64,000 bases of DNA, from contig JBPWQW010000004.1 in NCBI GenBank assembly GCA_051814705.1, positions 248,001-312,000 on the forward strand, written 5' to 3'. The translations under genes were made by a program, and so were the position numbers. The notes below the pieces were generated by a model. The model was given only the letters and a program-made list of their open reading frames with translations. It was not told where the DNA came from and did no database searches. Position 1 is the stretch's first letter; each line of letters starts with the position of its first letter. Positions 1 to 9,577 of this stretch are shown in pieces. This DNA is from Geojedonia sp051814705 (GTDB lineage Bacteria > Bacteroidota > Bacteroidia > Flavobacteriales > Flavobacteriaceae).

Positions 1-1739
1 ACGAAATCACTATTAAATATGAACGTACTGAAGAGGAAGCCATGGTAAGTTTTGATAGTGATACGAAAACCTATCCATTAGTCAAATTTAGAAAAACTAA
101 TCAAGGAACTTCTATCAATTTAAAACCTATTGTTGTAAAAGGCGATAAAGTTGTTAAAGATCAAGTGCTTTGTGAAGGTTATGCGACCGAAAATGGAGAA
201 TTGGCTTTAGGTATAAATATGAAAGTGGCCTTTATGCCATGGAAAGGATACAACTTTGAGGATGCCATTGTGATTTCAGAGAAAGTGGTCCGTGAAGATA
301 TTTTTACATCCATTCACATTGATGAATATTCTTTGGAAGTTCGTGATACCAAGTTAGGAAACGAAGAGCTTACCAATGATATCCCTAACGTTTCTGAAGA
401 AGCTACCAAAGACCTTGACGAAAACGGTATGATTCGTATCGGTGCCGAGATTAAACCTGGAGATATATTAATTGGAAAAATTACTCCTAAAGGGGAAAGT
501 GATCCTACTCCTGAAGAAAAACTGTTAAGAGCCATTTTTGGTGATAAAGCCGGAGATGTTAAAGATGCGTCTTTAAAAGCATCGCCTTCATTACATGGAG
601 TGGTTATCGATAAAAAATTGTTCTCAAGGGCAGTAAAAGATAAACGCAAAAGAGCTAAGGACAAAGAAGATATTGATGCTTTAGAAAGTATCTATTATAG
701 AAAATTTGATGATTTAAAAGAAGTTTTAATCGAAAAATTATTCAATATCGTCAATGGAAAAACGGCTCAGGGAATTTACAATGATTTAGGTGAGGAAATT
801 ATTCCAAAAGGAAAAAAATACACCCTAAAAATGTTAAATGCTGTTGATGATTATGCGCATTTAACTTCTGGAACATGGACAACAGATGACCATACCAATA
901 GCTTGATTATCGATTTGATTCACAATTATAAAATCAAAGAAAACGATTTACAAGGTTCATTGCGTCGTGAGAAATTTACCATTTCTGTGGGAGACGAATT
1001 ACCTGCAGGAATTATCAAACTCGCTAAAGTTTATGTCGCTAAAAAACGTAAGCTTAAAGTTGGAGATAAAATGGCAGGACGTCACGGTAACAAAGGTATT
1101 GTTGCCCGTATCGTTCGTCAAGAAGATATGCCATTTTTGGAAGATGGAACACCTGTTGATATTGTCTTGAATCCACTTGGTGTACCTTCTCGTATGAACA
1201 TTGGTCAAATTTATGAAACTGTTCTGGGTTGGGCTGGACAAAAATTAGGAAGAACTTATGCAACACCAATTTTTGATGGTGCGTCATTGGATCAGATTAA
1301 TGAATTGACAGATGAAGCTGGAATCCCACGCTACGGTCATACTTATTTATATGATGGTGGTACTGGTGATCGTTTTGATCAACGTGCTACAGTTGGTGTT
1401 ATTTATATGCTGAAACTTGGTCACATGGTTGATGATAAGATGCACTCACGTTCTATTGGTCCTTACTCATTGATTACCCAACAACCTCTTGGTGGTAAAG
1501 CACAATTTGGTGGACAGCGTTTTGGTGAGATGGAGGTTTGGGCACTTGAAGCTTATGGAGCTTCGGCAACCTTACGTGAAATCCTAACCGTAAAATCTGA
1601 TGATGTGATTGGTAGAGCTAAAACTTACGAAGCAATCGTAAAAGGAGAGCCAATGCCTGAACCAGGACTACCTGAATCGTTCAACGTATTAATGCACGAA
1701 TTGAAAGGATTAGGATTAGATATTAGATTAGAAGAGTAA
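1..1739 (+). CDS. rpoB: RNA polymerase beta subunit, 3' part only
   Basis: Catalytic beta subunit of RNA polymerase; it forms the active-centre cleft together with beta'. The reading frame is open from the first bases of the window, so the N-terminal half lies outside and the first ATG here is not the start. About 580 residues remain. They include the stretch GDKMAGRHGNKGIVARI, which contributes to the active site, and the C-terminal block FGGQRFGEMEVWALEAYGA that clamps onto beta'. The end, near LDIRLEE, is normal for the family. rpoC follows after 74 bases, the standard bacterial order. No frameshift is seen. Confidence 0.99.
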   Translation, partial: EITIKYERTEEEAMVSFDSDTKTYPLVKFRKTNQGTSINLKPIVVKGDKVVKDQVLCEGYATENGELALGINMKVAFMPWKGYNFEDAIVISEKVVREDIFTSIHIDEYSLEVRDTKLGNEELTNDIPNVSEEATKDLDENGMIRIGAEIKPGDILIGKITPKGESDPTPEEKLLRAIFGDKAGDVKDASLKASPSLHGVVIDKKLFSRAVKDKRKRAKDKEDIDALESIYYRKFDDLKEVLIEKLFNIVNGKTAQGIYNDLGEEIIPKGKKYTLKMLNAVDDYAHLTSGTWTTDDHTNSLIIDLIHNYKIKENDLQGSLRREKFTISVGDELPAGIIKLAKVYVAKKRKLKVGDKMAGRHGNKGIVARIVRQEDMPFLEDGTPVDIVLNPLGVPSRMNIGQIYETVLGWAGQKLGRTYATPIFDGASLDQINELTDEAGIPRYGHTYLYDGGTGDRFDQRATVGVIYMLKLGHMVDDKMHSRSIGPYSLITQQPLGGKAQFGGQRFGEMEVWALEAYGASATLREILTVKSDDVIGRAKTYEAIVKGEPMPEPGLPESFNVLMHELKGLGLDIRLEE

Positions 1740-1747
1740 TAAAAAAT

Positions 1748-1810
1748 AGTTAACAGTAATCCATGTGCAGTTAGCACTGCACATGGACACTGAACATTGA
1801 ATACTATAAA
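1748..1810 (+). repeat. rpoB-rpoC spacer: 7-base-period array containing a perfect hairpin
   Basis: The spacer can be cut into consecutive heptads ending three bases before the rpoC ATG, among them AGTTAAC, AGTTAGC, CTGAACA and TTGAATA. CTGAACA also occurs as a heptad in the array before ftsY. Inside lies a perfect 10-base inverted repeat, CCATGTGCAG (1761-1770) and CTGCACATGG (1777-1786), with a 6-base loop and no T-run, so it is not a standard terminator. It may act as an RNA processing site or simply be a by-product of the array. The periodicity is weaker here than before rimO. Confidence 0.5.
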
Positions 1811-1813
1811 AAC

Positions 1814-4800
1814 ATGGCAAGAAGACAAGATAATAAAAACACTATTCAGAGATTCAACAAAATTTCTATAGGTTTAGCATCACCAGAATCTGTTTTGGCA
1901 GCATCTCGGGGTGAAGTTTTAAAACCTGAAACGATCAATTATCGAACTCACAAACCTGAACGTGATGGTTTATTTTGTGAACGAATTTTTGGTCCTGTAA
2001 AGGATTTTGAATGTGCTTGTGGAAAATATAAAAGAATACGTTACAAGGGTATAGTATGTGACCGTTGTGGGGTAGAAGTAACCGAAAAGAAAGTGCGTAG
2101 AGACCGAGTTGGTCATATCAACTTAGTTGTTCCCGTAGCTCATATTTGGTACTTCCGCTCATTACCTAACAAAATAGGGTATTTATTGGGGCTACCATCT
2201 AAACGATTGGATATGATTATATACTACGAACGTTACGTAGTCATCCAACCCGGTAATGCTAAAAATGCCGAAGGAGAACCATTGCAAAAATTGGATTTCT
2301 TGACTGAAGAAGAATATTTAAGTGTTCTAGAATCTCTTCCTCAAGAAAATCAATATTTGGACGATCACGATCCTAATAAATTCATAGCAAAAATGGGAGC
2401 GGAATGCTTGATTGATTTGCTTGCAAGAATTGATTTAAATGAGCTCTCTTATGATTTGCGTCACAGAGCAAATACCGAAACTTCAAAACAACGTAAAACG
2501 GAAGCTTTAAAACGTCTTCAAGTTGTTGAAGCATTTAGAGATTCTAGTGTTAATCGTGAGAATAAACCCGAATGGATGATCATGAAAGCCATTCCAATTA
2601 TTCCGCCAGAATTGCGTCCGTTGGTGCCTTTAGATGGTGGTCGTTTTGCGACTTCAGATTTAAATGATTTATACCGACGTGTGATTATACGTAACAACCG
2701 TTTAAAAAGACTTGTGGAAATCAAAGCTCCGGAGGTCATCTTGCGTAATGAGAAACGTATGTTGCAAGAATCTGTGGATTCATTATTTGATAATACACGA
2801 AAAGCTTCGGCAGTAAAAACCGACTCCAATAGACCATTAAAATCTTTATCAGATTCTTTAAAAGGTAAACAAGGACGTTTCCGTCAAAACCTTTTAGGAA
2901 AACGTGTAGATTATTCAGCACGTTCGGTAATCGTCGTTGGACCAGAATTAAAATTATTTGAATGTGGATTGCCAAAAAATATGGCAGCAGAATTGTACAA
3001 ACCATTCATCATCAGAAAACTGATTGAGAGAGGTATAGTAAAAACTGTAAAATCTGCAAAGAAAATTATAGATAGAAAAGAACCTGTAGTTTGGGATATT
3101 TTAGAAAATGTTTTAAAAGGACATCCAGTGCTTTTAAACCGTGCTCCTACATTACACAGACTTGGTATTCAAGCTTTCCAACCAAAATTAATTGAGGGGA
3201 AAGCAATTCAATTACACCCATTAGTGTGTACTGCATTTAATGCCGATTTTGATGGTGACCAAATGGCAGTTCATTTACCACTTGGACCTGAAGCAATCTT
3301 AGAGGCACAACTATTAATGTTGGCTTCACATAATATCTTAAACCCTGCAAACGGGTCTCCTGTAACGGTACCTTCTCAGGATATGGTACTTGGGTTGTAT
3401 TATATGACCAAACATCGTTTATCTACAGACCAAGTGAAAATTGTTGGTGAAGGATTGACTTTCTATTCACCAGAAGAAGTTAACATCGCTTATAACGAGA
3501 AAAAAGTAGATTTAAATGCGGGTATAAAAGTTAGAACTAGAGATTACAATGAAAATGGAGAATTGACTACCCAAATCATTGAGACGACTGTAGGACGTGT
3601 ACTGTTTAATGAAAAAGTACCCGAAATTGCTGGTTATATAAACCAAGTCCTTACTAAAAAATCATTAAGAGATATTATCGGTAATATTTTAAAAATGACC
3701 GGTGTTCCTCAAACTGCTGCATTCCTTGATGAAATTAAAACATTAGGATATAAGTTCGCTTTTCAAGGAGGCTTGTCATTTAGTTTAGGTGATATCATTA
3801 TCCCACCAGAAAAACATACCATGATAGCATCAGCCAATAAACAAGTTGATGGTATTACGGCAAATTATAATATGGGTCTGATAACCAATAACGAACGGTA
3901 TAACCAAGTTATTGATATTTGGACATCAACCAATGCTGAGTTAACCGAGTTATCCATGAAACGTATTCGTGAAGACCAACAAGGGTTTAACTCGGTGTAT
4001 ATGATGCTTGACTCTGGAGCTCGTGGATCTAAAGAACAGATTCGTCAGCTTACAGGTATGCGTGGTTTGATGGCTAAACCTAAAAAATCGAACGCAGGTG
4101 GAGGAGAGATTATTGAGAACCCAATTCTTTCCAACTTTAAGGAAGGGCTTTCAATTTTGGAATATTTTATCTCAACTCACGGTGCACGTAAAGGTCTAGC
4201 CGATACAGCACTTAAAACTGCCGATGCTGGGTATTTAACTCGTCGATTGGTAGATGTATCTCAAGATGTGATCATTTATAGTGAAGATTGTGGCACCTTA
4301 AGAGGAATAGAAGTTTCGGCTTTGAAGAAAAACGAAGAGGTTGTCGAAACCCTTGGAGACAGAATAGTTGGACGTACATCTTTAAACGATGTTTACAATC
4401 CATTAACTGAAGAACTTCTTGTAAGTTCTGGTCAATATATAGACGATTCAATAGCCAAACGTATTGAAGATTCTCCTGTCGAAACCGTTGAAGTGCGTTC
4501 AGCATTAACCTGTGAAGCTAAAAAAGGAATCTGTTCAAAATGTTATGGACGTAATTTAGCAACTGGTAAAATGGTACAGAGAGGTGAGGCCGTTGGTGTT
4601 GTTGCCGCTCAATCTATTGGAGAACCTGGTACACAGTTAACACTGCGTACATTCCACGTTGGTGGTATTGCAGGTAATATTTCCGAAGAAAATAAATTAA
4701 CAGTAAAATTTGATGGTGTTGCAGAAATTGAAGATCTAAAAACCGTTGAAGCTGTTGATAATGAAGGAAATAAAACAGAAGTTGTAATTTCAAGAACATC

Positions 4801-6118
4801 TGAATTAAAACTTGTAGATGAAAAAACAGGAATTACCTTAAGTACTAATAACATACCTTATGGTTCATTTATCAATGTAAAACCTGGTGATAAAATTAAA
4901 AAAGGAACCATCATTTGTTCATGGGATCCTTATAATGGCGTTATTATTTCAGAATTTGCTGGTAAAGTAAAATATGAAAACATTGAGCAAGGACTTACTT
5001 ATCAAGTTGAAATTGATGAGCAAACAGGTTTCCAAGAAAAAGTAATTTCTGAATCTAGAAACAAAAAATTAATCCCAACCCTTCATATTGAAGATGCAAA
5101 AGGAAATATAATTAGGTCCTACAACTTACCAGTTGGAGCTCACTTGATGATTGATAATGGAGAAAAGATTAAGGTTGGTAAAGTGTTGGTTAAAATACCG
5201 CGTAAATCTGCAAAAGCTGGGGATATTACAGGAGGTTTACCACGTGTTACCGAGTTGTTCGAAGCACGTAACCCATCTAATCCAGCTGTTGTAAGTGAAA
5301 TAGATGGAGTTGTATCCTTCGGTAAAATCAAGAGAGGTAATCGCGAGATAATCATTGAATCTAGACTTGGAGAAGTTAAAAAATACTTGGTTAAATTATC
5401 CAACCAAATTCTTGTTCAGGAAAATGATTATGTTAAAGCGGGTATGCCTTTGTCAGATGGTTCAGTTACACCAGACGATATCTTAAACATTAAAGGCCCA
5501 TCAGCTGTACAACAATACTTAGTGAACGAAGTACAAGAAGTCTATCGTTTACAAGGTGTTAAAATTAATGATAAGCACTTTGAAGTTGTAGTTAGACAAA
5601 TGATGCGTAAAGTGCGGATTATTGATTCTGGAGATACTATATTTTTAGAAGATCAGTTGGTTCATAAATCAGACTTCATTGAAGAAAATGATAAAATTTT
5701 CGGTATGAAAGTGGTTGAAGACGCTGGAGATTCTGCAAACCTTAAACCAGGACAAATCCTTACTATGCGTGATCTTCGTGATGAGAATTCGATTTTGCGT
5801 AGAGAAGATAAAAAATTGGTTGAGGCTAGAGATGCACATCCTGCAACAGCAACTCCAATTCTTCAAGGAATTACAAGAGCATCGTTACAAACTAAGTCAT
5901 TTATTTCAGCAGCATCGTTCCAAGAAACTACAAAAGTTCTTAATGAAGCAGCCGTAAGTGGTAAAGTTGATGATCTTGAAGGACTTAAAGAAAATGTTAT
6001 TGTAGGTCATAGAATTCCTGCAGGAACAGGTGTTCGTGAATATGATAACATCATTGTAGGTTCCAAAGAGGAATTTGATGAAATGATGAAAGCTAAACAA
6101 GAGATGAATTATAACTAA
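1814..6118 (+). CDS. rpoC: RNA polymerase beta' subunit
   Basis: Largest RNA polymerase subunit, 1434 residues, full length for Bacteroidota. The catalytic motif NADFDGD, which binds the active-site Mg2+, is at about residues 476-482. The N-terminal zinc site (CxCGKYKRIRYKG..CDRCG) is near residues 66-86, and the second zinc site (CGT..CEAKKGICSKCYGR) spans about 825-910. The trigger-loop and bridge-helix region (GLMAKPKK through STHGARKGLADTALKTADAGYLTRRL) is intact. The start follows a 74-base spacer after rpoB, so the two genes are very likely cotranscribed. Confidence 0.99.
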   Translation: MARRQDNKNTIQRFNKISIGLASPESVLAASRGEVLKPETINYRTHKPERDGLFCERIFGPVKDFECACGKYKRIRYKGIVCDRCGVEVTEKKVRRDRVGHINLVVPVAHIWYFRSLPNKIGYLLGLPSKRLDMIIYYERYVVIQPGNAKNAEGEPLQKLDFLTEEEYLSVLESLPQENQYLDDHDPNKFIAKMGAECLIDLLARIDLNELSYDLRHRANTETSKQRKTEALKRLQVVEAFRDSSVNRENKPEWMIMKAIPIIPPELRPLVPLDGGRFATSDLNDLYRRVIIRNNRLKRLVEIKAPEVILRNEKRMLQESVDSLFDNTRKASAVKTDSNRPLKSLSDSLKGKQGRFRQNLLGKRVDYSARSVIVVGPELKLFECGLPKNMAAELYKPFIIRKLIERGIVKTVKSAKKIIDRKEPVVWDILENVLKGHPVLLNRAPTLHRLGIQAFQPKLIEGKAIQLHPLVCTAFNADFDGDQMAVHLPLGPEAILEAQLLMLASHNILNPANGSPVTVPSQDMVLGLYYMTKHRLSTDQVKIVGEGLTFYSPEEVNIAYNEKKVDLNAGIKVRTRDYNENGELTTQIIETTVGRVLFNEKVPEIAGYINQVLTKKSLRDIIGNILKMTGVPQTAAFLDEIKTLGYKFAFQGGLSFSLGDIIIPPEKHTMIASANKQVDGITANYNMGLITNNERYNQVIDIWTSTNAELTELSMKRIREDQQGFNSVYMMLDSGARGSKEQIRQLTGMRGLMAKPKKSNAGGGEIIENPILSNFKEGLSILEYFISTHGARKGLADTALKTADAGYLTRRLVDVSQDVIIYSEDCGTLRGIEVSALKKNEEVVETLGDRIVGRTSLNDVYNPLTEELLVSSGQYIDDSIAKRIEDSPVETVEVRSALTCEAKKGICSKCYGRNLATGKMVQRGEAVGVVAAQSIGEPGTQLTLRTFHVGGIAGNISEENKLTVKFDGVAEIEDLKTVEAVDNEGNKTEVVISRTSELKLVDEKTGITLSTNNIPYGSFINVKPGDKIKKGTIICSWDPYNGVIISEFAGKVKYENIEQGLTYQVEIDEQTGFQEKVISESRNKKLIPTLHIEDAKGNIIRSYNLPVGAHLMIDNGEKIKVGKVLVKIPRKSAKAGDITGGLPRVTELFEARNPSNPAVVSEIDGVVSFGKIKRGNREIIIESRLGEVKKYLVKLSNQILVQENDYVKAGMPLSDGSVTPDDILNIKGPSAVQQYLVNEVQEVYRLQGVKINDKHFEVVVRQMMRKVRIIDSGDTIFLEDQLVHKSDFIEENDKIFGMKVVEDAGDSANLKPGQILTMRDLRDENSILRREDKKLVEARDAHPATATPILQGITRASLQTKSFISAASFQETTKVLNEAAVSGKVDDLEGLKENVIVGHRIPAGTGVREYDNIIVGSKEEFDEMMKAKQEMNYN

Positions 6119-6127
6119 ATGAGATAA

Positions 6128-6159
6128 GGGCTTCATTTGTTTTTTAACAGTTGAAGCCC
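6128..6159 (+). terminator. Hairpin after rpoC, possible weak terminator
   Basis: GGGCTTCA and TGAAGCCC form an 8-base stem around a 16-base loop shortly after the rpoC stop. No proper T-run follows, so it may only partly stop transcription before the DUF3467 gene. Confidence 0.35.
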
Positions 6160-6202
6160 ATACTCGTTTTAAGCTAAATTTTAGCATTTATAAAACAAAG
6201 CC

Positions 6203-6520
6203 ATGGCAGAAGATAAAAACAAAAACAAGCAAGGACAAATTAATATTGAATTGGATGAAAAAGTAGCGGAGGGGATTTATTCCAACTTAGCCATCATCAA
6301 CCATTCAGTTTCAGAATTCGTAGTTGACTTTGTTAGTATTATGCCTGGTATTCCAAAAAGCAAAGTTAAATCTAGAATCATTTTAACACCACAGCATGCC
6401 AAAAGGCTGCTAAAGGCTTTGGGAGAAAATGTGAAGCGCTTTGAAAATGCCCATGGAGAAATCAAGGATTATGAGCAACCGCCAATTCCTTTAAATTTTG
6501 GACCAACGGGACAAGCATAA
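6203..6520 (+). CDS. DUF3467 family protein
   Basis: A 105-residue cytoplasmic protein of the DUF3467 family, found in many bacteria and often close to rpoC in Bacteroidota. Recognisable parts are the N-terminal Gln/Glu-rich lead (QGQINIELDEKVAEGIYSNLAIINHS), the central EFVVDFVSIMPG and the helix LTPQHAKRLLKALGENVKRFE. No enzymatic residues stand out and the molecular role is unknown. It sits 84 bases after rpoC in the same direction and ends directly in a strong terminator. It could be the last gene of the rpo transcript or have its own promoter. Confidence 0.85.
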   Translation: MAEDKNKNKQGQINIELDEKVAEGIYSNLAIINHSVSEFVVDFVSIMPGIPKSKVKSRIILTPQHAKRLLKALGENVKRFENAHGEIKDYEQPPIPLNFGPTGQA

Positions 6521-6556
6521 AAAAAGGCCTTTGATACGTATCAAAGGCCTTTTTTT
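6519..6556. terminator. Bidirectional terminator
   Basis: A perfect palindrome around TACGTA: an A-run, GGCCTTTGATA, its complement, then a T-run. It lies between the DUF3467 gene and the convergent ferredoxin-like gene, with U-runs in both directions, so it can end both transcripts. Confidence 0.92.
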
Positions 6557-6562
6557 ATGCAA

Positions 6563-6796
6563 TTAAGCAACTTCTTGTTCTTTGTTCCTATAAAACTTTA
6601 ATGCTTTTGAAGGACATTTTTTGACTTGTTCAATAATTTGTTTTGTAGATGCACCGTCAAGGTCAATCCAAGGAATTACAGAATTTCTAAACACTTCAGA
6701 AAGTTCTCTGGCACATCGCTCGGCATGAATGCATATACAGGGTTCGAAGGTTACAGTAATGTCTTTATTACTGAAAAAAGTAGCGTTTGTTTCCAT
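6563..6796 (-). CDS. (4Fe-4S) single-cluster protein, YjdI/Fer4_19 type
   Basis: A 77-residue ferredoxin-like protein of the Fer4_19 (YjdI) family. Cysteines at C20, C22, C28 and C61 (CxC...C...CP) are the expected ligands of one iron-sulfur cluster. The motif IPWIDLDGAS between them and the end KKCPSKALKFYR are typical. The family is thought to be an electron carrier, but no partner is known and none is adjacent. It is a single-gene unit whose upstream region (6797-6941, shared with the end of prfC) holds no other gene. Confidence 0.85.
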   Translation of the reverse strand: METNATFFSNKDITVTFEPCICIHAERCARELSEVFRNSVIPWIDLDGASTKQIIEQVKKCPSKALKFYRNKEQEVA

Positions 6797-6941
6797 AAGT
6801 AGCAGATCATTTTTGGGGTTATGATACTAAACTAAAGTTAGCCAACATGATGGCAGTTAATTAATTAAAACCGATTAAATGTATAAAATATTCGATAAAA
6901 AACAATATTTTTCTGATAATTTCGATGAACTACATTCATTT

Positions 6942-8531
6942 TTAATTAAACTCAGAGGTGAAATGAAAAGTAATACTTGGGTATTTTTGTTGAGTCATTT
7001 GCAATGAAAATGATGAATCTGCTAAAAACACTAAATGTTGATGTTTGTCTTTTGCTAAAAAGCGTTGCTTAACTCTTAAAAAATCTTTGAATTCATCATT
7101 TTTTGGATCAGAGGGTGCAACCCAACAGGCTTTGTGAACGTTTAAGTTTTCATAAGTACACTTTGCACCATATTCATGTTCCAATCGGTACTGAATAACT
7201 TCATATTGCAATGCTCCAACAGTCCCAATTACTTTTCGTCCGTTAAGTTCAAGAGTAAATAATTGGGCGACACCTTCATCCATCAATTGGTCAATGCCTT
7301 TAAAGAGCTGCTTCGATTTTAAAGGATCGGCATTGTTGATGTATCTAAAATGCTCTGGTGAAAAACTTGGAATACCTTTGTAATTGATGGCTTCTCCTTC
7401 AGTTAAGGTATCACCAATCTTAAAATTTCCAGTATCATGTAAACCCACAATATCTCCGGGGTAGGAGATGTCCACAATTTCCTTTTTTTCTGCAAAGAAA
7501 GCATTGGGGCTTGAAAATTTTAAATTTTTACCATGTCTTACATGAAGATATGGGGTATTTCTTTTAAAAATTCCAGATACTATTTTAACAAATGCCAAAC
7601 GATCTCTGTGATTAGGATCCATATTGGCATGAATTTTAAAGACAAAACCCGAAAAAGCCTTCTCTTCAGGATTTACCAAACGTTCCTCACTTTGTTTTGG
7701 TCTTGGTTTTGGGGCAATTTCTATAAAACAATCCAATAACTCACGCACCCCAAAATTGTTTAGGGCCGAACCGAAAAAAACGGGCTGTTGGTCGCCATTT
7801 AAATAGTCTTCCTTATTAAAATCTGGATAAATCCCAGTGACCAATTCAATATCTCCTCTTAATGTCGCAGCGGCTTTATCACCTACAAGTTGGTTAAGTT
7901 TTTCCGATTCCAAATCGGAGATTTCAATTGTCTCCTCAATGTTTTTTCGACTATCTCCGCTAAAGAGGTTAATGTTCTTTTCCCAAAGGTTATAAATGCC
8001 TTTAAAGTCATATCCCATACCTATAGGGAAACTCAATGGAACGACTTTAAGTCCTAACTTTTGTTCAACTTCGTCTAATAAATCGAAAGCATCTTTACCT
8101 TCTCTATCCATTTTATTGATGAACACAATCATGGGAATGCTTCGCATTCGGCACACTTCAACCAATTTTTCGGTCTGTTCCTCAACACCCTTTGCAACAT
8201 CTATGACCACGATAACACTATCTACAGCTGTTAAGGTTCTAAACGTATCTTCAGCAAAATCTTTATGTCCTGGCGTGTCTAGAATATTGATTTTAATACC
8301 GTCGTATTCAAAGGCTAAAACGGATGTCGCTACCGAAATTCCACGCTGACGCTCAATTTCCATAAAATCACTAGTTGCACCCTTTTTAATTTTATTGCTT
8401 TTAACGGCGCCAGCTTCTTGAATGGCACCACCAAAAAGCAATAATTTTTCGGTTAAGGTTGTCTTTCCGGCATCGGGATGCGAAATGATTCCGAAGGTTC
8501 TTCGTCTTTTGATTTCGTCTTTAAAAGTCAT
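6942..8531 (-). CDS. prfC: Peptide chain release factor 3
   Basis: A GTPase that removes RF1/RF2 from the ribosome after peptide release; 529 residues, normal length. P-loop HPDAGKTTL (about 18-25), switch-II DTPGHKDF, NKMD (G4), then domain II and the RF3 C-terminal domain (ELNGRKVIGTVGALQYEVIQYRLEHEYG). It is monocistronic and divergent from idi. Its promoter box lies 20 bases upstream of the ATG. Confidence 0.97.
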   Translation of the reverse strand: MTFKDEIKRRRTFGIISHPDAGKTTLTEKLLLFGGAIQEAGAVKSNKIKKGATSDFMEIERQRGISVATSVLAFEYDGIKINILDTPGHKDFAEDTFRTLTAVDSVIVVIDVAKGVEEQTEKLVEVCRMRSIPMIVFINKMDREGKDAFDLLDEVEQKLGLKVVPLSFPIGMGYDFKGIYNLWEKNINLFSGDSRKNIEETIEISDLESEKLNQLVGDKAAATLRGDIELVTGIYPDFNKEDYLNGDQQPVFFGSALNNFGVRELLDCFIEIAPKPRPKQSEERLVNPEEKAFSGFVFKIHANMDPNHRDRLAFVKIVSGIFKRNTPYLHVRHGKNLKFSSPNAFFAEKKEIVDISYPGDIVGLHDTGNFKIGDTLTEGEAINYKGIPSFSPEHFRYINNADPLKSKQLFKGIDQLMDEGVAQLFTLELNGRKVIGTVGALQYEVIQYRLEHEYGAKCTYENLNVHKACWVAPSDPKNDEFKDFLRVKQRFLAKDKHQHLVFLADSSFSLQMTQQKYPSITFHFTSEFN

Positions 8532-8550
8532 ATCATCTTCAAATGGTTTG

Positions 8551-8558
8551 CAAAGATA
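8551..8558 (-). promoter_or_regulatory. prfC promoter -7 element
   Basis: On the minus strand TATCTTTG, an exact match to the Bacteroidota -7 consensus TAnnTTTG, 19 bases before the prfC ATG. No clear TTG -33 element is seen. Confidence 0.65.
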
Positions 8559-8633
8559 CTTTATAATTTAGGAATTCAGAATCTCGTTTTTAGATTTTAT
8601 ATTATAGAATGATAATATTAATATTTAAGTTGG

Positions 8634-8641
8634 TATTTTTA
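8634..8641 (+). promoter_or_regulatory. idi promoter -7 element
   Basis: TATTTTTA (one change from TAnnTTTG) ends only 4 bases before the idi ATG, so the idi mRNA would be nearly leaderless. Confidence 0.5.
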
Positions 8642-8645
8642 CATC

Positions 8646-9170
8646 ATGAACCAAGAATACGTGATATTAGTGAACGAAAATGATGAGCAAATTGGGTTGA
8701 TGCCAAAACTTGAAGCTCACGAAAAAGCCTTGCTGCATCGCGCGTTTTCGGTCTTTATCTTCAATGATAAAAATGAGCTCATGTTGCAGCAAAGAGCATT
8801 GAAAAAATACCATTCCCCTGGACTTTGGACCAATACTTGTTGCAGCCACCAACAAGAAGGTGAAACTAATATTGAAGCTGGAAAACGTCGGTTAGAGGAA
8901 GAAATGGGTTTTGTTACAGAACTTAAGGATACGATATCCTTCATGTACAAAGCACCTTTTGATAACGGATTAACAGAACATGAATATGATCATATTTTAG
9001 TTGGTCATTATAAAGGCGAGCCGAAAATCAATCCAGATGAAGTTGCCCATTGGAAATGGATGCCATTAGAAGAAATAAAACAAGATATTATAGCACATCC
9101 TGAAATTTATACGGAGTGGTTTAAGATAATTTTTGATAAATTCTACCAACATATAAATATTACAAAATGA
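8646..9170 (+). CDS. idi: Isopentenyl-diphosphate delta-isomerase, type I
   Basis: Interconverts IPP and DMAPP, the isoprenoid building blocks (quinones, carotenoids). 174 residues with the Nudix-like fold. The catalytic cysteine is in TNTCCSH (C65/C66), the acidic metal residues are in EHEYDH (E110, E112), and there is a Nudix-type helix, EAGKRRLEEEMGF. The stop codon overlaps the next start (ATGA), so translation of idi and the pterin synthase is probably coupled. The partners in this operon are not isoprenoid genes. Confidence 0.95.
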   Translation: MNQEYVILVNENDEQIGLMPKLEAHEKALLHRAFSVFIFNDKNELMLQQRALKKYHSPGLWTNTCCSHQQEGETNIEAGKRRLEEEMGFVTELKDTISFMYKAPFDNGLTEHEYDHILVGHYKGEPKINPDEVAHWKWMPLEEIKQDIIAHPEIYTEWFKIIFDKFYQHINITK

Positions 9171-9577
9171 TAGTTACCGTAAGTAGAAAAGCTCATTTTA
9201 ATGCCGCACATCGACTGTACCGGAAAGATTGGAACGATGAAAAAAATGCTGAAGTTTTTGGCAAGTGCAGTAACCCTAACTTCCATGGACATAATTACGA
9301 ATTAATCGTTAGTGTCACTGGCAAAATAGATAAGCAAACTGGTTTTGTTATGGATATGAAAGTATTAAGAGACTTGATCAAAGAAGAAGTTGAGGATGTC
9401 TTTGACCATAAAAATTTGAACATTGAAGTTGAAGAGTTTAAAAATTTAAACCCTACAGCTGAAAACATTGTTATCGTAATTTATAACAAAATTAAGCCAA
9501 GAATAGATTCGCTTTTGGATTTAGAGATCACGCTTTATGAAACCCCTCGGAATTTTGTAACCTATTCTGGTAGATAA
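9167..9577 (+). CDS. 6-pyruvoyl-tetrahydropterin synthase family protein
   Basis: A 136-residue T-fold enzyme of the PTPS/QueD superfamily acting on dihydroneopterin triphosphate. Zinc ligands are H15 (AHFNAAHR) and H40/H42 (HGHNY). The cysteine motif is C34 plus five residues plus HGH, the spacing of tetrahydrobiopterin-type PTPS (PTPS-II), whereas QueD of queuosine synthesis normally has CxxxHGH. I therefore favour a PTPS role over QueD, but no pterin or queuosine gene is adjacent to decide. It overlaps idi by 4 bases and manA by 1 base. Confidence 0.85.
   Translation: MIVTVSRKAHFNAAHRLYRKDWNDEKNAEVFGKCSNPNFHGHNYELIVSVTGKIDKQTGFVMDMKVLRDLIKEEVEDVFDHKNLNIEVEEFKNLNPTAENIVIVIYNKIKPRIDSLLDLEITLYETPRNFVTYSGR

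Noticed and set aside
6797..6941. Gene or RNA between the ferredoxin-like gene and prfC
   Set aside because: 145 AT-rich bases with no frame, hairpin or conserved text that I can recognise beyond a possible weak promoter.
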